Assembly: GCA_027484575.1 (NCBI GenBank)
Contig: JAIXSQ010000018.1
Coordinates: 1 to 64,000, forward strand
Length of the DNA: 64,000 bases
Source: Comamonadaceae bacterium
GTDB taxonomy: Bacteria > Pseudomonadota > Gammaproteobacteria > Burkholderiales > Burkholderiaceae_C
Reading direction: 5' to 3'
Shown here: positions 17,414 to 25,877 of the stretch, in pieces
How the letters are laid out: each line of letters starts with the position of its first letter
Numbering within the stretch: the first letter of the stretch is position 1
Notes under the pieces: generated by a model
Seen by the model: the letters and a program-made list of their open reading frames with translations, nothing else
Told to the model about the DNA's origin: nothing
Databases searched by the model: none
Translations under genes and position numbers: made by a program

Positions 17414-17949
17414 GCCGCATCCAGCTGGTGTTGCCGCTCGTGGCCGTGCTCGTCGCCGGCTGCGGCGCGTCGCAGCAGGAGGAGCTGCAGCAGTGGATGC
17501 AGGACCAGCGGGCCAGCACGCGCCCGAAGGTCGAGCCCATTCCCGAGCCCAAGAAGTTCACGCCGCAGCCCTACAGCCAGGCCAACGCCTTCGATCCGTT
17601 CAGCAACCAGAAGCTGACGCAGGCGCTCAAGCGCGAGACGGCCCAGAGCACGACCAGCACCGCGCTGGTGGCGCCCGAGCTGGCCCGCCGCAAGGAGCCC
17701 CTGGAGGCCTATCCGCTGGACACCATGGCCATGGTCGGCAGCCTGGTCAAGCAGGGCCAGCCGGTGGCCCTGGTGCGGGTGGACAGCCTGCTGTACCAGG
17801 TGCGCCCCGGCAACTACCTGGGGCAGAACTACGGCAAGGTGCTCAAGGTGGGGGAGACGGAGGTCGTGCTCCGCGAGATCGTGCAAGACGCCGCAGGCGA
17901 GTGGATCGAGCGCACGGCCACGCTGCAGCTGCAAGAGAGGTCGAAATGA
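17410..17949 (+). CDS. pilP: Type IV pilus lipoprotein PilP
   Basis: An inner-membrane lipoprotein of 179 residues linking PilNO to PilQ. The signal ends in a lipobox (VLVAGCG), followed by a disordered linker and a C-terminal HR domain containing LVRVDSLLYQVRPGNYLGQN and a terminal EWIERTATLQL strand. ATGA overlaps join it to pilO upstream and pilQ downstream, so translation of the whole operon is probably coupled. Confidence 0.95.
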   Translation: MSRIQLVLPLVAVLVAGCGASQQEELQQWMQDQRASTRPKVEPIPEPKKFTPQPYSQANAFDPFSNQKLTQALKRETAQSTTSTALVAPELARRKEPLEAYPLDTMAMVGSLVKQGQPVALVRVDSLLYQVRPGNYLGQNYGKVLKVGETEVVLREIVQDAAGEWIERTATLQLQERSK

Positions 17950-20030
17950 AGAACCAAGTTGCCCACTGGCGCCGCCTGCTGGCCTGCGCCGGCCTGCTGT
18001 GCGCCAGCCTGTCGGCTGCCGCGCAGACCGTGATCGAGGCCGTCACCGGCACCATCCAGGGCGGATCCGAAGTCGTGCGCATCGACTTCTCGCAGCCGTT
18101 GGCCGCCGCGCCAGCCGGCTTCACGATCCAGTCGCCCGCGCGCATCGCGCTGGACGTGCCCAACGCCAGCAATGGCATCGGCCGCAACGCCGTCGAGATC
18201 AACCAGGGCAACGTGCGCTCGGTCAACGTGGTCACCGCCGGTGACCGCACGCGGCTGGTGCTGAACCTCAAGAGCTCCACCAGCTACCGCACCCAGCTCG
18301 AGGGCAAGTCGCTGTTCGTGGTGCTCGACCCCCTGCCGGGTCCGGCCGCCAACGCCGCCGCGTCCGCCGTCCCCTCGCAGTTCGCCGAGAGCCGCAACCG
18401 CGACACCCAGGCGATCCGCGACCTGGACTTCCGCCGTGGCCCCGACGCGGCCGGCCGCGTGGTCGTCGACCTGCCCAGCAACCAGGTGGGCGTCGACATC
18501 CGCCAGCAGGGCCAGCAGCTGGTGGTGGATTTCCTGCGTTCCTCGCTGCCCGAGGGCCTGCGCCGCCGCCTGGACGTGTCGGACTTCGGCACGCCCGTGC
18601 AGACCATCACGGCCACCCAGACCGGCGACCGCGTGCGCCTGGTCATCGAGCCGCGCGGCGCCTTCGAGCACAGCGCCTACCAGAGCGACAACCAGTTCGT
18701 GGTCGAGGTGCGGCAGCCGCGCATCGACCCCAACCGCGTGACGCAGGGGCCGGGCTTCACCGGCGAGAAGCTGTCGCTCAACTTCCAGAACATCGAGGTG
18801 CGGGCGCTGCTGCAGGTCATCGCCGACTTCACCAACTTCAACGTGGTGACCTCCGACTCGGTCACCGGCGCCGTGACGCTGCGCCTGAAGGACGTGCCCT
18901 GGGACCAGGCGCTGGACATCATCCTGCAGGCCCGCAACCTGGGCATGCGCCGCTCGGGCAACGTGCTGTGGATCGCGCCCAAGGACGAGCTGGCCGCCAA
19001 GGAGCGGCTGGAGCTCGAGGCCCGCGCCGCCATCGCCGGCCTGGAGCCGGTGCGCACGCAAGGCTTCCAGCTCAATTACGTGCAGGCGGCCGCCATCGCC
19101 GCGCAGCTGCAGGCCGGCCCGATCAACAACCGGGTGATCAGCGCGCGCGGCAGCGTGATCGCCGAGCCCCGCACGAACCAGATCTTCGTGACCGACGTGC
19201 CGTCGCGGCTCGAGAACGTGGCGTCGATCATCCAGCGCCTGGACATCCCGGCGCGCCAGGTGCTGATCGAGGCACGCATCGTCCAGGCGCAGGACAACTT
19301 CGGCAAGTCGCTGGGCGTGCGGCTGGGCGGCGGCGACGCCCGCCTGGGCCAGGCCCCGCGCTTCGCCGTGGGCGGCAACTACGCGGCCGCCACCGGCGCC
19401 ACGTCCGCCGGCGGCACGCTCAACACCGACGCGACGTTCGTGAACCTGCCCTCCGCCGGTGCGGGCGGCCTGCCGGCGGCCACCTTCGCGGTGTCGCTGT
19501 TCAGCGCGTCGGCGCAGCGGTTCCTCAACCTCGAGCTGTCCGCGCTCGAGGCCGACAACCGCGGCAAGGTCGTGTCCAGCCCGCGCATCGTGACCGCCGA
19601 CAAGACCAAGGCGCTGATCGAGCAGGGCACGGAATTCCCGTACCAGCAGGCCACCTCCAGCGGCGCGACCTCGGTGGCGTTCCGCCGCGCGACGCTCAAG
19701 CTGGAGGTCACGCCGCAGATCACGCCCGAGGGCAACATCATCCTGGACCTGGACATCGCCAAGGACAGCCGCGGCGAGACCACGGCCGCGGGCATCGCGA
19801 TCGACACCAACACCATCCGCACCCAGGTGCTGGTGGAGAACGGCGGCACGGTGGTGATCGGCGGCATCTTCACGCTCGACGAGACCGATGCCGAGGCCCG
19901 CGTGCCGGTGCTGGGCGACCTGCCCGGCCTGGGCAACCTGTTCAAGAACCGCTCGCGCGTGAGCCAGAAGCGCGAGATGCTGGTCTTCATCACCCCCAAG
20001 ATGGTGTCGGACCGCGCACCGGTGCGCTGA
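17946..20030 (+). CDS. pilQ: Type IV pilus secretin PilQ
   Basis: The outer-membrane channel through which the pilus fibre passes. The 694-residue protein has a signal peptide (about 1-26) and two AMIN domains for peptidoglycan contact (about 30-120 and 155-255). N0/STN and N1 domains follow (LSLNFQNIEVRALLQVIADF onward), and then the secretin core with RQVLIEARIVQ, the VPVLGDLPGLGNLFKN signature and the terminal EMLVFITPKMV. Last of the pil genes; aroK begins six bases after its stop, an association conserved across proteobacteria. Confidence 0.97.
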   Translation: MKNQVAHWRRLLACAGLLCASLSAAAQTVIEAVTGTIQGGSEVVRIDFSQPLAAAPAGFTIQSPARIALDVPNASNGIGRNAVEINQGNVRSVNVVTAGDRTRLVLNLKSSTSYRTQLEGKSLFVVLDPLPGPAANAAASAVPSQFAESRNRDTQAIRDLDFRRGPDAAGRVVVDLPSNQVGVDIRQQGQQLVVDFLRSSLPEGLRRRLDVSDFGTPVQTITATQTGDRVRLVIEPRGAFEHSAYQSDNQFVVEVRQPRIDPNRVTQGPGFTGEKLSLNFQNIEVRALLQVIADFTNFNVVTSDSVTGAVTLRLKDVPWDQALDIILQARNLGMRRSGNVLWIAPKDELAAKERLELEARAAIAGLEPVRTQGFQLNYVQAAAIAAQLQAGPINNRVISARGSVIAEPRTNQIFVTDVPSRLENVASIIQRLDIPARQVLIEARIVQAQDNFGKSLGVRLGGGDARLGQAPRFAVGGNYAAATGATSAGGTLNTDATFVNLPSAGAGGLPAATFAVSLFSASAQRFLNLELSALEADNRGKVVSSPRIVTADKTKALIEQGTEFPYQQATSSGATSVAFRRATLKLEVTPQITPEGNIILDLDIAKDSRGETTAAGIAIDTNTIRTQVLVENGGTVVIGGIFTLDETDAEARVPVLGDLPGLGNLFKNRSRVSQKREMLVFITPKMVSDRAPVR

Positions 20031-20036
20031 GCACCG

Positions 20037-20579
20037 GTGGCCGCGCGCTACCCCCTGATCGTCCTGGTGGGCATGCCCGGTTCGGGCAAGTCCACCGTCG
20101 GGCGCAGCCTCGCCCAGCGGCTGCGGCTGGGCTTCGCCGACAGCGACAAGCTGATCGAGCAGCGCATCGGCTGCGCCATCCGCGACTACTTCGCCCGCGA
20201 GGGCGAGGCCGCCTTCCGCGAGATCGAGCATGCCGTGCTGGCCGAGGTGCTGCAGGCCGGCGTCCCGGTGGTGCTGGCCACCGGCGGCGGCGCCGTGCTG
20301 CGCGAGGACAACCGCGCGCTGCTGCAGGCGCACGGCTGCGTGGTCTACCTGCGCTCCAGCCCCGAGGAGCTGTACCGCCGGCTGCGCCGCGACACCCAGC
20401 GGCCGCTGCTGCAGGTCGACGACCCCGAAGCCAAGCTGCGCGAGATGCACGGGCAGCGTGACCCGCTGTACCGGGCCTGCGCGCGCTTCGTGATCGACAC
20501 CGGCAAGCCGTCCGTGCCCACGCTGGTGAACATGGTCGTGGCGCAGCTGGAGCTGGCCGGGGTCCTGCCGCGGGCCTGA
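20037..20579 (+). CDS. aroK: Shikimate kinase
   Basis: Phosphorylates shikimate at the 3-position in aromatic amino acid synthesis. The 180-residue protein has a Walker A loop in GMPGSGKSTVG, the shikimate-binding aspartate in FADSDK, the GGGAV loop and a lid-region RPLL. GTG 20037 is the first start after pilQ and gives the family's usual ~8 residues before the P-loop strand. It sits in the pilQ-aroK-aroB order common in proteobacteria. Confidence 0.95.
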   Translation: MAARYPLIVLVGMPGSGKSTVGRSLAQRLRLGFADSDKLIEQRIGCAIRDYFAREGEAAFREIEHAVLAEVLQAGVPVVLATGGGAVLREDNRALLQAHGCVVYLRSSPEELYRRLRRDTQRPLLQVDDPEAKLREMHGQRDPLYRACARFVIDTGKPSVPTLVNMVVAQLELAGVLPRA

Positions 20580-20601
20580 GGCGCCGCCTGAGGCCGCGCC
20601 T

Positions 20602-20607
20602 TACACT
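20602..20607 (+). promoter_or_regulatory. -10-like hexamer immediately before aroB
   Basis: TACACT ends eight bases before the aroB ATG at 20616. If active, transcription would start at or next to the start codon, giving a leaderless or nearly leaderless aroB mRNA. No strong -35 was seen. Confidence 0.3.
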
Positions 20608-20615
20608 GGCGCGCC

Positions 20616-21725
20616 ATGACGTTCCCGCCTTCCCCGTCCGCCGTGCTGGCCCAGGTCCGCATCGCGCTAGACGAGCGCAGCTACCCCATCGCCATCGGCC
20701 ACGGCCTGCTCGGCGACCCGACCACCTGGGCCGGCCTGCCGGCCGCGTCGACCGCCCTGGTGGTCACCAACGACACCGTCGCCCCGCTGTACCTCGCGCC
20801 GCTGCGCGCCGCGCTGGGCCACCACTACCGCCGCGTGCTGGAGGTGGTGCTGCCCGACGGCGAGCAGCACAAGGACTGGGCCACCCTCAACCGCATCTTC
20901 GACGCGCTGCTGGGCGCGGGCTGCGACCGCAAGACCGTGCTGTTCGCCCTGGGCGGCGGGGTGGTGGGCGACATGACCGGCTTCGCCGCCGCGTGCTACA
21001 TGCGCGGCGTGCCCTTCGTGCAGGTGCCCACGACCCTGCTGGCGCAGGTCGACTCCTCGGTCGGCGGCAAGACCGCGATCAACCACCCGCTGGGCAAGAA
21101 CATGGTGGGCGCCTTCTACCAGCCGGCGCGGGTGGTGTGCGACCTCGACACCCTGCGCACGCTGCCGCCGCGGGAGTTCGCCGCCGGCCTGGCCGAGGTG
21201 ATCAAGTACGGGCCGATCGCCGACATGGCCTTCCTCGACTGGATCGAGGCGCAGCTGCCGTCGCTGCTGGCCCGCGATGCGCAGGCGCTGGCCCATGCGG
21301 TGCGGCGCAGCTGCGAGATCAAGGCGCTGGTGGTGGGCCAGGACGAGCGCGAGTCGGGCCTGCGCGCCATCCTCAACTTCGGCCACACCTTCGGGCACGC
21401 CATCGAGGCCGGGCTGGGCTACGGCGCCTGGCTGCACGGCGAGGCGGTGGGCTGCGGCATGGTGATGGGCGCCGAGCTGTCCCACGGCCTGGGGCTGGTC
21501 GATGCCGCCTTCGTCGCGCGCCTGCGCCGGCTCGTCGAAGCCGCCGGCCTGCCGGTGCGGGCGCCCGACCTGGGGGCCGAGCGCTGGCTGGCGCTGATGC
21601 GGCTGGACAAGAAATCCGAGGCGGGGGACATCCGCTTCGTGGTCATCGAGTCGCCCGGCCGTGCCGGCGTGCGGCCCGCCCCCGAGCCGCTGGTGCGCGA
21701 GGTGATCGCGCGCTGCTGCGCCTGA
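20616..21725 (+). CDS. aroB: 3-dehydroquinate synthase
   Basis: The second shikimate-pathway enzyme, a zinc and NAD dependent cyclase of 369 residues. It has the NAD-binding GGGVVGDMTGFAA, the QVPTTLLAQVDSSVGGKT signature, the conserved KNMVGAFYQP, and zinc-ligand positions in the GLAEVIKYG, NFGHTFGHAIE and LHGEAV segments. Located 36 bases after aroK, followed 11 bases later by dgt. Confidence 0.97.
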   Translation: MTFPPSPSAVLAQVRIALDERSYPIAIGHGLLGDPTTWAGLPAASTALVVTNDTVAPLYLAPLRAALGHHYRRVLEVVLPDGEQHKDWATLNRIFDALLGAGCDRKTVLFALGGGVVGDMTGFAAACYMRGVPFVQVPTTLLAQVDSSVGGKTAINHPLGKNMVGAFYQPARVVCDLDTLRTLPPREFAAGLAEVIKYGPIADMAFLDWIEAQLPSLLARDAQALAHAVRRSCEIKALVVGQDERESGLRAILNFGHTFGHAIEAGLGYGAWLHGEAVGCGMVMGAELSHGLGLVDAAFVARLRRLVEAAGLPVRAPDLGAERWLALMRLDKKSEAGDIRFVVIESPGRAGVRPAPEPLVREVIARCCA

Positions 21726-21736
21726 ACCCGCGCGCC

Positions 21737-22870
21737 ATGCCGCTTGCGCCGTATGCCAGCGACCCGGCGCGGTCGCGCGGGCGTCGCCACGCCGAGCCGG
21801 CCGCGCCCACGCGCGACGCCTTCCAGCGCGACCGCGACCGCATCGTGCACTCGACCGCATTCCGCCGCCTGGTCTACAAGACCCAGGTCTTCCTGAACCA
21901 CGAAGGCGACCTCTTCCGCACCCGGATGACGCACTCGCTCGAGGTGGCGCAGCTGGGCCGCTCGATCGCCCGCCCGCTGGGCCTGAACGAGGACCTGGTC
22001 GAGGCCATCGCGCTGGCGCACGACCTGGGCCACACGCCGTTCGGCCACGCCGGCCAGGACGCGCTGGACGACTGCATGCAGGCGCACGGCGGCTTCGAGC
22101 ACAACCTGCAGAGCCTGCGGGTGGTGGACACGCTGGAGGAGCGCTATCCCGCCTTCGACGGGCTCAACCTGGGCTTCGAGACCCGCGAGGGCATCCTCAA
22201 GCACTGCTCGCGGCGCAATGCCGAGGCGATCGAGGTGCGCGAGCCCGGCGGCGTGGCGCGGCGCTTCCTCGAGCGCACCCAGCCCTCGCTGGAGGCCCAG
22301 CTGTGCAACCTGGCCGACGAGATCGCGTACAACGCGCACGACATCGACGACGGGGTGCGCTCGGGGCTGCTGACGCTGGAGCAGCTCGATGCCGTGCCGC
22401 TGTTCGCGCGGCACCGCGACGCCGCGCTGGCCGAGCATCCGCGGCTGGAGGGGCGGCGCCTGCTGTACGAGGCGATCCGCCGCATGCTCAGTGCGCAGGT
22501 CTACGACGTGATCGACGCGACCCGCGCCGCCCTGGCCGCGGCCGCGCCGCCCGACGCCGACGCAGCCCGCCTGGCCGGGCCGCTCGTGCGCTTCGGCGAC
22601 GCCATGCGGGCCCAGTCCTCGCAGCTCAAGCACTTCCTGCTGCGCAACCTGTACCGCCATCCGCAGGTGATGGCCACCACCGGCACCGCCCGGCAGGTGG
22701 TGCGCGAGCTGTACGCCGCCTACCTCGCACAGCCCGGCGAGCTGCAGGCGGGTTTCGCGGCGCGCGCCGACCGCGAGCGCGCGGTCGCCGACTACATCGC
22801 CGGCATGACGGACCGCTACGCGCTGCGCGAGCACGAGCGGCTCACGGGCCAGCGGCTGCTGCCGGCATGA
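21737..22870 (+). CDS. dgt: Deoxyguanosinetriphosphate triphosphohydrolase-like HD protein
   Basis: A dNTP triphosphohydrolase of the HD superfamily, 377 residues. The metal-binding histidines and HD pair are visible in RMTHSLEVAQLGR and ALAHDLGHTPFGHAGQ, with further ligands in HGGFEHN and the NLADEIAYNAHDIDDG motif. RIVHSTAFRRLVYKTQVF is the N-terminal family signature. This is the shorter Dgt form rather than the ~500-residue enteric enzyme, so its exact nucleotide preference is uncertain. The TGA overlaps the ATG of the following transporter gene. Confidence 0.93.
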   Translation: MPLAPYASDPARSRGRRHAEPAAPTRDAFQRDRDRIVHSTAFRRLVYKTQVFLNHEGDLFRTRMTHSLEVAQLGRSIARPLGLNEDLVEAIALAHDLGHTPFGHAGQDALDDCMQAHGGFEHNLQSLRVVDTLEERYPAFDGLNLGFETREGILKHCSRRNAEAIEVREPGGVARRFLERTQPSLEAQLCNLADEIAYNAHDIDDGVRSGLLTLEQLDAVPLFARHRDAALAEHPRLEGRRLLYEAIRRMLSAQVYDVIDATRAALAAAAPPDADAARLAGPLVRFGDAMRAQSSQLKHFLLRNLYRHPQVMATTGTARQVVRELYAAYLAQPGELQAGFAARADRERAVADYIAGMTDRYALREHERLTGQRLLPA

Positions 22871-24090
22871 GCCGCCCCGGGTCCGCGCCGCCGGCCTGGC
22901 TGGTGGTGGCCGGCGGCGTCGCCGCCGCCGTGCACGTGGGCAAGCTGCCGCCGGCCCTGCCGGTGCTGCAGGACGCGCTCGGCCTGGGCATCGTCGAGGC
23001 GGGCTTCCTGCTGTCGCTGGTGCAGCTGGCCGGCATGGCGCTGGGCCTGCCGGTGGGCCTGCTGGCCGACCGGCTGGGACTCAAGCGGACCATGGTGGGC
23101 GGGCTGCTGCTGACCGCGGCCGCGAGCCTGGCGGGCGGATGCGTGAGCTCGGTGCCGGCGCTGCTGCTGCTGCGTGCCGCCGAGGGCCTGGGCTTCCTGC
23201 TGGCGTCGATGCCCGCGCCCGGGCTGATCCGCCGCATCGTGCCGCCCGCGCGCATCAGCGCGGCCCTGGGGCTGTGGGGCGCGTACATGCCGTTCGCCAC
23301 GGCATCGGCCCTGCTGCTCGGCCCCGCGTGGATGGCCTGGACCGGCTGGCGGGGCTGGTGGTGGCTGCTGGGCGGCGTGTCGCTGGCCATGGCGCTGGTG
23401 CTGGCCCGCCGGCTGCCGGCCGACCCGCCCCGCGCGGCCGCTCACGACGGCTGGGGGCCGCGCGTGCGGCGCACGCTCTCGGCCCCCGGCCCCTGGCTCG
23501 TCGCCGGCGCGTTCGCCGCCTACTCGGCCCAGTGGCTGGCGGTGGTCGGCTTCCTGCCGTCGATCTACGCGGCGGCCGGCGTGCCCGCCGGCCTGGCCGC
23601 CGTCGCCACCGCCGTCGCCGCCGGCGTGAACATGACCGGCAACCTCGCCTCCGGACGGCTGCTGCAGCGCGGCGTCGCGGCGCAGCGGCTGCTGGGCGCG
23701 GGCTTCCTCGCGATGGGGCTGGGCGGCGTGCTCGCCTTCTCCGGCCTGCTGGGCGAGAGCAGCGCGGGCGCGCTGGGCCGCTATGCCGCGGTGCTGGCCT
23801 TCTCGGCGGTGGGCGGCATGGTGCCGGGCACGCTGTTCTCGCTGGCGGTGCGGCTGGCGCCGGGCGAGCAGACGGTCTCGGCCACGGTGGGCTGGATGCA
23901 GCAGTGGTCGGCGCTGGGCCAGTTCGCCGGCCCGCCGCTGGTGGCCTGGGTGGCCGCGCGCGCGGGCGGCTGGCAGTGGAGCTGGGTGGTCACGGGCGGT
24001 TGCGCGCTGGCCGGCCTGGCGCTCGCCGCCGCGATCGGCGGCCTGCTCGGCCGCCCGGCGGCGGAGGCCTCCGTACAATCGCACCGATGA
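22867..24090 (+). CDS. MFS transporter, substrate unknown
   Basis: A 407-residue inner-membrane protein with about twelve hydrophobic helices. The major-facilitator signature between helices 2 and 3 is clear (GLPVGLLADRLGLKRTMVGG), and the central loop (about 180-205) is hydrophilic. The overall style resembles the CynX/NimT-like branch, but nothing here specifies the substrate. Overlaps dgt upstream and the DUF1415 gene downstream by ATGA, so it belongs to the same transcriptional run. Confidence 0.85.
   Translation: MSRPGSAPPAWLVVAGGVAAAVHVGKLPPALPVLQDALGLGIVEAGFLLSLVQLAGMALGLPVGLLADRLGLKRTMVGGLLLTAAASLAGGCVSSVPALLLLRAAEGLGFLLASMPAPGLIRRIVPPARISAALGLWGAYMPFATASALLLGPAWMAWTGWRGWWWLLGGVSLAMALVLARRLPADPPRAAAHDGWGPRVRRTLSAPGPWLVAGAFAAYSAQWLAVVGFLPSIYAAAGVPAGLAAVATAVAAGVNMTGNLASGRLLQRGVAAQRLLGAGFLAMGLGGVLAFSGLLGESSAGALGRYAAVLAFSAVGGMVPGTLFSLAVRLAPGEQTVSATVGWMQQWSALGQFAGPPLVAWVAARAGGWQWSWVVTGGCALAGLALAAAIGGLLGRPAAEASVQSHR
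24074..24079 (+). promoter_or_regulatory. -10-like hexamer immediately before the DUF1415 gene
   Basis: TACAAT ends seven bases before the ATG at 24087, inside the 3' end of the transporter gene. Spacing would place the transcription start at the start codon, suggesting an internal leaderless promoter. No clear -35. Confidence 0.3.
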
Positions 24091-24668
24091 CCGCCGCGGC
24101 AGCAAGCACTGACATTCCGGCCTCGGCCGAGCAGGTGCGCGCCGACATGCAGCGCTGGCTCGAGCGGGCGGTGATCGGGCTGAACCTCTGCCCCTTCGCG
24201 AAGGCGGTGCACGTCAAGGGGCAGGTGCACGTGGCGGTCTGTGCCGAGCCGGCGTTCGGCCCCGTGCTGGAGGCGTTGGGCGCCGAGCTCGACGCCCTGC
24301 TGGCCTGCAGCCCCGAGGTGCGCGACACGACCCTGCTGGTGCTGCCGCAGGGGCACGACGACTTCCTGCTGTTCGACGCCCTGGTCCGCGAGGGCGAGCG
24401 GCTGATCGCACGCCGCCGGCTGGCGGGCGTGGTGCAGTTGGCAAGCTTCCATCCCCGCTTCGTGTTCGCCGATGCGGACGAGGGCGATCCGGGCAACAAC
24501 AGCAACCGCGCCCCCTGGCCCACGCTGCACCTGCTGCGCGAGGCCAGCATCGACCGCGCGGTGGCCGCGTTCCCGCAGGCCGAGGCGATCTTCGGCGCCA
24601 ACGTCGCGCGCCTGCGGGCCCTCGGCCACGCAGGCTGGCATGCGCTGCTGGCGCAGGAGCAGCGGTGA
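24087..24668 (+). CDS. DUF1415 family protein
   Basis: A 193-residue soluble protein of a conserved proteobacterial family without known function. The family pattern is recognisable in the WLERAVIGLNLCPFAKAVH start with its single cysteine, the central LVLPQGHDDFLLFDAL and the conserved VVQLASFHPRFVFADA stretch followed by NNSNRAPWPTLHLLREASI. No catalytic motif can be assigned. It is translationally coupled to an MFS transporter upstream and a methyltransferase downstream; no role can be inferred from that alone. Confidence 0.8.
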   Translation: MTAAAASTDIPASAEQVRADMQRWLERAVIGLNLCPFAKAVHVKGQVHVAVCAEPAFGPVLEALGAELDALLACSPEVRDTTLLVLPQGHDDFLLFDALVREGERLIARRRLAGVVQLASFHPRFVFADADEGDPGNNSNRAPWPTLHLLREASIDRAVAAFPQAEAIFGANVARLRALGHAGWHALLAQEQR

Positions 24669-25588
24669 GCAAGGGCAAGGGACAGGCGAGGGCGGCCGGC
24701 GCCGCGCAGGCGTCGGGCGGGGACGTGCTGCCGGACCTGCGGCCCGGCCAGTCCGTCGCGCTGCTGCAGGAACTGCACATCCTCACGCGCGAGGGCCGGC
24801 TGAACCAGGACTCGCGACGCAAGCTCAAGCAGGTCTACCACCTGCACCAGTTCATCGATGGCCTGCTGGCCGAACTGCCGGCCGAAGCCGACGGACCCAC
24901 GGTCGCCGACCATGGCGCGGGCAAGTCGTACCTGGGGTTCATCCTCTACGACCTGACGCTGCGGCTGCTCGGACGCGGAACCGTCTACGGCATCGAGACG
25001 CGGCCCGAGCTGGTGGCGCGGTCGCAGGCGCTGGCCCAGCGGCTGGGCTTCGAGCGCATGCGGTTCCTGAACGTCAGCGCGGCCGAGGCGGCCGATGCGC
25101 CCGGCCTGCCGGCGCGCATCGACATGGTCACCGCGCTGCATGCCTGCGACACCGCGACCGACGATGCGATCGCCTTCGCGCTGGCCAAGCAGGCCCGCTT
25201 CGTGGTCCTGGTGCCCTGCTGCCAGGCCGAGGTGGCGGCGGCCCTGCGCGCCCACAAGGCGCTGGCGCTGGCCCGCACGCCGCTGGCCGAGCTGTGGCGC
25301 CATCCGCTGCACACCCGGGAACTGGGCAGCCAGCTGACCAACGTGCTGCGCTGCCTGTACCTCGAGGCGATGGGGTACCAGGTGACGGTCACGGAACTGG
25401 TCGGCTGGGAGCACAGCCTGAAGAACGAGCTGATCCTGGCGCGGCACACCGGCCAGCGCAAACGCAGCGCGGCGCGGCGATTGCGCGAGCTGCTGGCGCA
25501 GTTCGGGCTCGAGGCGCTCGAGGCTGCGCGCTATCCCGGCCTGCCTGCAGACCCGGCAGCGGCCGAGGCGCAGCCCGAGCCGGCCTGA
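24665..25588 (+). CDS. SAM-dependent methyltransferase, class I, substrate unknown
   Basis: A 307-residue protein with a Rossmann methyltransferase domain. Motif I is VADHGAGKSYLGF (about 80-92), the following acidic position is in VYGIETRP, and later ALHACDTATDDAI and VVLVPCCQAEV occupy the places of motifs IV to VI. The CCQ segment is typical of the Methyltransf_32/GSTCD-like branch. The start is GTG 24665, overlapping the DUF1415 stop. It is the last gene of the long plus-strand run from pilM. Substrate could be RNA, protein or a small molecule; the sequence does not decide. Confidence 0.78.
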   Translation: MSKGKGQARAAGAAQASGGDVLPDLRPGQSVALLQELHILTREGRLNQDSRRKLKQVYHLHQFIDGLLAELPAEADGPTVADHGAGKSYLGFILYDLTLRLLGRGTVYGIETRPELVARSQALAQRLGFERMRFLNVSAAEAADAPGLPARIDMVTALHACDTATDDAIAFALAKQARFVVLVPCCQAEVAAALRAHKALALARTPLAELWRHPLHTRELGSQLTNVLRCLYLEAMGYQVTVTELVGWEHSLKNELILARHTGQRKRSAARRLRELLAQFGLEALEAARYPGLPADPAAAEAQPEPA

Positions 25589-25601
25589 AGCGCGCGACGG
25601 C

Positions 25602-25781
25602 TCAGGACCGCCGACGCGGCGTGGCCCGGCGCACCCGCTGCGCGCCCACCACGACCGCCAAGACGACCAGCACCGCCAGGCCTATCGCCAGCCAGCCCTG
25701 GGGCACACCCACGACGACCGCGGCGAACACCAGCAGCGCCATCACGGCGAGGAACGCGAGCATGTAGACGGCAAACGGCAC
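25602..25781 (-). CDS. Small two-helix membrane protein
   Basis: A 59-codon reading frame on the minus strand, too short for most gene lists. It starts at GTG 25781 with a GGAGGT ribosome-binding site (25791-25786) four bases upstream. The protein MPFAVYMLAFLAVMALLVFA and onward has two hydrophobic segments (about 3-25 and 30-47) separated by VPQGW, then a strongly basic tail ending in RRATPRRRS. That layout suggests an inner-membrane hairpin with a cytoplasmic basic end. No family is recognised. It converges on the methyltransferase and lies just before the RAYT element. Confidence 0.55.
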   Translation of the reverse strand: MPFAVYMLAFLAVMALLVFAAVVVGVPQGWLAIGLAVLVVLAVVVGAQRVRRATPRRRS

Positions 25782-25857
25782 GGCGACCTCCGCAGTCCAT
25801 TCTGTGGAGCCTGCGTGCCCGTGCTGTCGGCCGCATTCCGCCCCCGCTGTCGGAGAG

Positions 25858-25876
25858 AATCGGGGTCAGACCCCGT
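25858..25876 (+). repeat. Left palindromic repeat of the RAYT element
   Basis: AATCGGGGTCAGACCCCGT. The core CGGGGTC-A-GACCCCG is a hairpin with a single-base loop. It is identical, in inverted orientation, to 26611-26629. It lies directly before the transposase ATG at 25878, where a Shine-Dalgarno sequence would be expected and is absent. Confidence 0.85.
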
Positions 25877-25877
25877 C

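Noticed and set aside
17829..20450. An 873-codon frame antisense to pilQ and aroK
   Set aside because: No recognisable domains; composition is that of reversed high-GC coding sequence, and both sense genes are intact and certain.
25815..25877. Upstream start at 25815 for the RAYT protein
   Set aside because: It would translate through the left hairpin and add sequence unlike RAYT proteins; ATG 25878 gives the standard MARLPRL opening.
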